Shown here: positions 6,395-8,917 of the stretch, in pieces
Numbering within the stretch: the first letter of the stretch is position 1
Layout: each line of letters begins with the position of its first letter
Origin: Gammaproteobacteria bacterium
Lineage (GTDB): Bacteria; Pseudomonadota; Gammaproteobacteria; Natronospirales; REEB76
Assembly (NCBI GenBank): GCA_027317045.1
Contig: DAHVFI010000001.1
Span: 1-8,917, forward strand
Length of the DNA: 8,917 bases
Direction: 5' to 3'
Program-made: the position numbers and the translations under genes
Notes under the pieces: model-generated
Database searches by the model: none
What the model was told of the DNA's origin: nothing
The model's input: the letters and a program-made list of their open reading frames with translations, nothing else

Positions 6395-6844
6395 ATGCTT
6401 TCCATTATCGAGGCGGAGCGCGGCGAGTACCGGCTATCCACCGATCCTGCCAGACTTGATGCGGTCGCGGTTCAGGCCTATCTCACGCGTTCCTATTGGG
6501 CGCAAGGCATACCTCTGGAGACCGTCGAGCGTGGCTTGCGTAATTCCCTGTGTTTTGGCCTGTACCATCGTGAGGCGCAGGTAGGCTTGGCGCGGGTCAT
6601 CAGCGACTATGCAACATTCGCTTATCTTTGTGACGTCTATGTACTGGAAGATTATCGCGGCAAGGGGTTGGGAAAATGGCTTATAGACTATGTCATGATG
6701 CATCCCCAGTTGCAGAACCTGCGCCGCTTCTCGCTGGCGACCCGTGATGCCCATGACCTCTATAGCCGGTTCGGTTTCCAGCCTCTGGCGCGGCCGGAGC
6801 GGGTGATGGAGATACGCAATGACGGCGTTTACCGGCAACAGTGA
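6395..6844 (+). CDS. GNAT family N-acetyltransferase
   Basis: A GCN5-related acetyltransferase, expected to transfer an acetyl group from acetyl-CoA to an amine; its substrate cannot be read from the sequence. From the ATG at 6395 it has 149 residues, essentially one GNAT domain. Residues 29-57 (YLTRSYWAQGIP ... LCFGLY) form the N-terminal acceptor-side region seen in a common but uncharacterised bacterial subgroup. Strand 4 and motif A run from 81 to 96 (VYVLEDYRGKGLGKWL) and include the acetyl-CoA pyrophosphate loop R88-G-K-G-L-G93. Motif B includes DAHDLYSRFGF at 118-128. The start was chosen because GGGAG at 6385-6389 is well spaced before 6395; ATG 6383 and TTG 6368 are in-frame alternatives with poorer sites. 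Its stop is only 13 bases before the next gene, so the two are probably cotranscribed. No signal peptide is seen, so it should be cytoplasmic. Confidence 0.9.
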   Translation: MLSIIEAERGEYRLSTDPARLDAVAVQAYLTRSYWAQGIPLETVERGLRNSLCFGLYHREAQVGLARVISDYATFAYLCDVYVLEDYRGKGLGKWLIDYVMMHPQLQNLRRFSLATRDAHDLYSRFGFQPLARPERVMEIRNDGVYRQQ

Positions 6845-6857
6845 TTCGGGGGTGGTT

Positions 6858-7754
6858 ATGCAGTTCTCGAAGTTGGTGCGTATGGCTCAGGGTCTGTTGT
6901 GGCTGGGCGTATTGGCAGTTTCCGCCAGCGCCGCGGTGGCAGCGGCTAAACCAGCAACCACGGCAGCCGCACAGCGCGTGCGCTCATGGTCTCCTCCCGC
7001 CCATGTGGTGGTGGTGATCGAGGAAAATAAATCGTTCGCAACGATTACCGGCAGTGCCGATGCGCCCTATATCAATGAACTTGCGAAGCAAGGCCTGCTG
7101 TTCACTGACGCCCATGCGGTGATGCATCCCAGCCAGCCGAATTATGTGGCGCTCTTCTCCGGGGCCAATCAAGGCCTGACGGACGATTCCTGCCCCCATG
7201 ATTTGAGGGGCCCGAATCTTGCAAGTGAATTACTGGCAAAAAGGCTGAGCTTCGCCATCTACTCGGAAAACCTGCCTGCCGTTGGCTATGCGGGCTGTTC
7301 AGGCTCCGGCGGGCTTTATCGGCGCAAACACAATCCGGTGGTGGACTGGCAGGCAGCGGGTCTGCCGGCTGCACTCAATCAGCCATTTCGCAATTTCCCG
7401 CGGGATTATTCCAAATTACCGACGGTGGCTTTCGTGATCCCCAACATGATGAACGACATGCATGACGGGACCATTGCAGAGGGTGACGCCTGGTTGGGGA
7501 CGCACATGAGAAAATATGTGCGCTGGGCCAAGAGACATAACAGTCTGCTGATCATCACCTGGGATGAAAGCGATGCCAACAGTTTCACCAACCAGATTCC
7601 GCTGATCGTGGTGGGAGCGGGAGTCAAATCCGGCCGCAATGCTCAATACCTGGATCATTACGGCTTGTTGCACAGCATCGAAAATCTCTACGGACTCAAG
7701 CCGCTGGGCGATAGCGCTATGGCCAACTTTGTAAAGGGTTTCCAAACCGAATAG
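6858..7754 (+). CDS. Secreted phosphoesterase / acid phosphatase (AcpA/SapM-like, alkaline phosphatase superfamily)
   Basis: An exported phosphoesterase-family protein (PF04185 type, the group holding AcpA acid phosphatases, phospholipases C and mycobacterial SapM). It probably hydrolyses phosphomonoesters or phosphodiesters in the periplasm or outside the cell; the substrate is unknown. From ATG 6858 (after a G-rich GGGGGTGG site) it has 298 residues. A Sec signal peptide has its hydrophobic core at about 10-28 and ends near AVAAA. Family motifs are EENKSF (55-60), HPSQPNYVALFSG (90-102), NDMHDGT (199-205), GDAWL (209-213) and TWDES (234-238), followed by DHYGLLHSIENLYGL (266-280). These carry the likely metal and catalytic residues (E56, N57, H90, D210, D236, E237). 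Cys112 and Cys147 could form a disulphide. An in-frame ATG at 6819 lies inside the GNAT gene and would block the signal peptide, so it was rejected. The family is confident; acid phosphatase versus phospholipase is not settled. Confidence 0.85.
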   Translation: MQFSKLVRMAQGLLWLGVLAVSASAAVAAAKPATTAAAQRVRSWSPPAHVVVVIEENKSFATITGSADAPYINELAKQGLLFTDAHAVMHPSQPNYVALFSGANQGLTDDSCPHDLRGPNLASELLAKRLSFAIYSENLPAVGYAGCSGSGGLYRRKHNPVVDWQAAGLPAALNQPFRNFPRDYSKLPTVAFVIPNMMNDMHDGTIAEGDAWLGTHMRKYVRWAKRHNSLLIITWDESDANSFTNQIPLIVVGAGVKSGRNAQYLDHYGLLHSIENLYGLKPLGDSAMANFVKGFQTE

Positions 7755-7870
7755 CGCTTATAAATGACGCGGCGCTGGCAGGCGTGAAAACCTGGTGGGA
7801 GCCGGACGCAATGTCACGGTGGTAGCAGTCCCAACAGGCAGCGCTCGCGCATCCCGCGAAAGTAAGAAGA
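7755..7870. other. Convergent intergenic gap without a clear terminator
   Basis: This 116-base spacer separates the ends of the phosphoesterase and dioxygenase genes. The only structure I see is a 5-bp hairpin (TCGCG / CGCGA, 7845-7859) with no T-run on either strand. Termination here may be Rho-dependent, or the convergent transcripts may overlap. Confidence 0.4.
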
Positions 7871-8638
7871 TCAATCATCAAATTCCCAGGCGTCCATGCA
7901 AAGCGTGCGGTCGAAGCTGTGATGCAGCCGTTTCGCCTGTGAGCCGCCGGCACCCAGTGCCACGAACAGCGGCAGGAAGTGTTCTTCCGTGGGGTGATTG
8001 CGGGCCGCCTGGGGGGCACGCCGGCGGTAATCCAGCAATGCTTCCCCATCGCGGTGCGTCAGCACTTCGTGCAGCCAGACGGCGAAATCCTCATAAGGCT
8101 GTTGATCGCCGGCGGGATGGAAATACTCACGCAGATTATGGGTGGCGCCGCCGCTGCCGATAATGAGTACGCCCTGTTCGCGCAGCGGGTTGAGCGCTTC
8201 ACCGATTTTCAGATGGTACGCGGGACCCAGGGATGTTTGCAGCGATAATTGCAGCACCGGGATGTCGTGTTGCGGGTACATGAGCAATAGCGGCACCCAG
8301 GCGCCGTGATCCAGGCCGCGTACCAGATCAACGCCCGCCGTCGGTCCGAGCAGATGCGCTACCTTTTTGGCAAGGTCATGGCTGCCGGGCGCCGGATAGC
8401 GCAGTTCGTAGAGTGGCGCGGGGAAGCCGTAGAAATCGTGAATGGTATCCAGATGCACCGCTCCGGTGACGCGCGGTGCCGACGTTTCCCAGTGGGCGGA
8501 AATCACCAGGATGGACTCGGGTCTGGGCAGGGTATCGCCAAGATTCCGCAGAAAACCGTGAGCCAGCTGCGTGGCGTCCACCGCCAGCATGGGTGAGCCA
8601 TGGGATACGAACAGGCTGGGAAATTTCTGCTGGCTCAT
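7871..8638 (-). CDS. ygiD: YgiD-like extradiol ring-cleavage dioxygenase (4,5-DOPA dioxygenase family, LigB superfamily)
   Basis: A class III extradiol dioxygenase homologue of the DODA/YgiD group. Members cleave catecholic rings such as L-DOPA in vitro with a non-haem metal, but the natural substrate in bacteria is unclear. The 255-residue product, close to E. coli YgiD in length, shows the conserved histidines: H13 in FVSHGSPM, H49 in SAHWE, H111 in LDHGAW, H167 in ATHNL and H220 in EEHFLPL. H13, H49 and H220 align with the metal ligands of YgiD; H111 and H167 are probably active-site residues. TIHDFYGFP (65-73) and LRYPAPGS (79-86) are further signatures. The ATG at 8638 places the protein start just before the first beta-strand as in relatives, although no good ribosome site is seen. 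It is convergent with the phosphoesterase gene and lies downstream of a transporter gene on the same strand. Confidence 0.92.
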   Translation of the reverse strand: MSQQKFPSLFVSHGSPMLAVDATQLAHGFLRNLGDTLPRPESILVISAHWETSAPRVTGAVHLDTIHDFYGFPAPLYELRYPAPGSHDLAKKVAHLLGPTAGVDLVRGLDHGAWVPLLLMYPQHDIPVLQLSLQTSLGPAYHLKIGEALNPLREQGVLIIGSGGATHNLREYFHPAGDQQPYEDFAVWLHEVLTHRDGEALLDYRRRAPQAARNHPTEEHFLPLFVALGAGGSQAKRLHHSFDRTLCMDAWEFDD

Positions 8639-8667
8639 GGACTGAATGTGCGGTTGTTTGGTAGAAG

Positions 8668-8697
8668 ATTCAAGTGGGACGGTTTCTGAGTTGGCAA
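8668..8697 (-). promoter_or_regulatory. Possible sigma-70 promoter for the dioxygenase gene
   Basis: On the - strand TTGCCA (5/6 to the -35 consensus) is followed after 18 bases by TTGAAT (4/6 to the -10 consensus), 29 bases upstream of the ATG. It lies in the 125-base gap behind the transporter gene and would allow independent expression. The -10 is weak, so this is tentative. Confidence 0.3.
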
Positions 8698-8763
8698 TAA
8701 CATCAAGGATTGGCGGACTGCAGATTTCTTGGCAGCGAAAACCAGCATTTGCCGACCATCGTT

Positions 8764-8917
8764 CTATTCGATAGCCATTGCATGGGACTTTGCGCCCATC
8801 TTTTCAGGATATTTCGGCTGGCGCATGAGGAACACCAGAGGAATGGCGGCCAGACTCATGAGCATCATCAGTTTGAAATCATTGTTGAAGCTGATCATGG
8901 ACGCCTGTTTGGTAACC
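8764..8917 (-). CDS. EmrB/QacA-type (DHA2) MFS drug transporter, C-terminal fragment
   Basis: The last 50 codons and TAG stop of a gene entering from the right edge; it is too short to appear as a complete reading frame. The - strand translation begins VTKQASMISFNNDFKLMM, runs through a hydrophobic helix (LMSLAAIPLVFLM), and ends in a basic tail (RQPKYPEKMGAKSHAMAIE). The VT.QA.MI....DF.LMM pattern before a last transmembrane helix is typical of helix 14 of 14-helix DHA2 proton-driven multidrug exporters such as EmrB. If complete, it would pump hydrophobic toxic compounds out of the inner membrane, usually with an EmrA-like adaptor encoded further upstream. The dioxygenase gene follows 125 bases downstream on the same strand. 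The fragment is short, so the family is likely but the substrate cannot be stated. Confidence 0.75.
   Translation of the reverse strand, partial: VTKQASMISFNNDFKLMMLMSLAAIPLVFLMRQPKYPEKMGAKSHAMAIE

Noticed and set aside
6819..6857. A phosphoesterase start at ATG 6819, overlapping the GNAT gene
   Set aside because: The added thirteen residues would precede and spoil the signal peptide; ATG 6858 has a G-rich ribosome site and a proper signal sequence.
7845..7859. Hairpin between the phosphoesterase and dioxygenase genes as a terminator
   Set aside because: The stem is only 5 bp and neither strand has a following T-run.

Overview
The window is a piece of gammaproteobacterial chromosome, moderately GC-rich by eye. 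Its first two thirds carries a conserved housekeeping block on the + strand: rodZ, hisS, yfgM, bamB, der. The order and protein signatures match the rodZ-(ispG)-hisS-yfgM-bamB-der neighbourhood known from E. coli and many other Gammaproteobacteria. I cannot name a genus. The main departure from that layout is that ispG, which usually lies between rodZ and hisS, is absent: only 37 bases separate the two genes.

Layout: 17-985 rodZ (cell shape), 1023-2294 hisS (histidyl-tRNA synthetase, TTG start), 2343-3035 yfgM (periplasmic chaperone / translocon partner, GTG start), 3032-4174 bamB (outer-membrane assembly lipoprotein, GTG start, overlapping the yfgM stop by four bases), 4240-5640 der (ribosome-assembly GTPase). 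The block closes with a perfect 12-bp stem-loop that contains the der stop codon and has an A-run on one side and a T-run on the other, so it could serve both strands. yfgM and bamB are probably translationally coupled. Small hairpins lie between hisS and yfgM and just before der.

The rest is a set of accessory genes. slyD, an FKBP-type prolyl isomerase with a short His-rich tail, is on the - strand (5773-6255). It faces away from a + strand pair made of a GNAT acetyltransferase (6395-6844) and a secreted phosphoesterase of the AcpA/SapM type (6858-7754). The intergenic region between slyD and the GNAT gene holds plausible divergent sigma-70 promoters. Converging on the phosphoesterase gene from the - strand are a YgiD-like extradiol dioxygenase (7871-8638) and, at the window edge, the last 50 codons of an EmrB-type (DHA2) MFS transporter (8764 onward).

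Functionally the left block combines cell-envelope biogenesis (RodZ, YfgM, BamB) with translation and ribosome assembly (HisS, Der); no direct functional link among the right-hand genes is visible. I found no tRNA or rRNA gene, CRISPR array, insertion sequence or phage feature, and nothing that amounts to a novel system. The observations below concern gene order, start codons, RNA hairpins and the poorly characterised gene pair. No gene-free stretch exceeds 300 bases; the longest is about 140.
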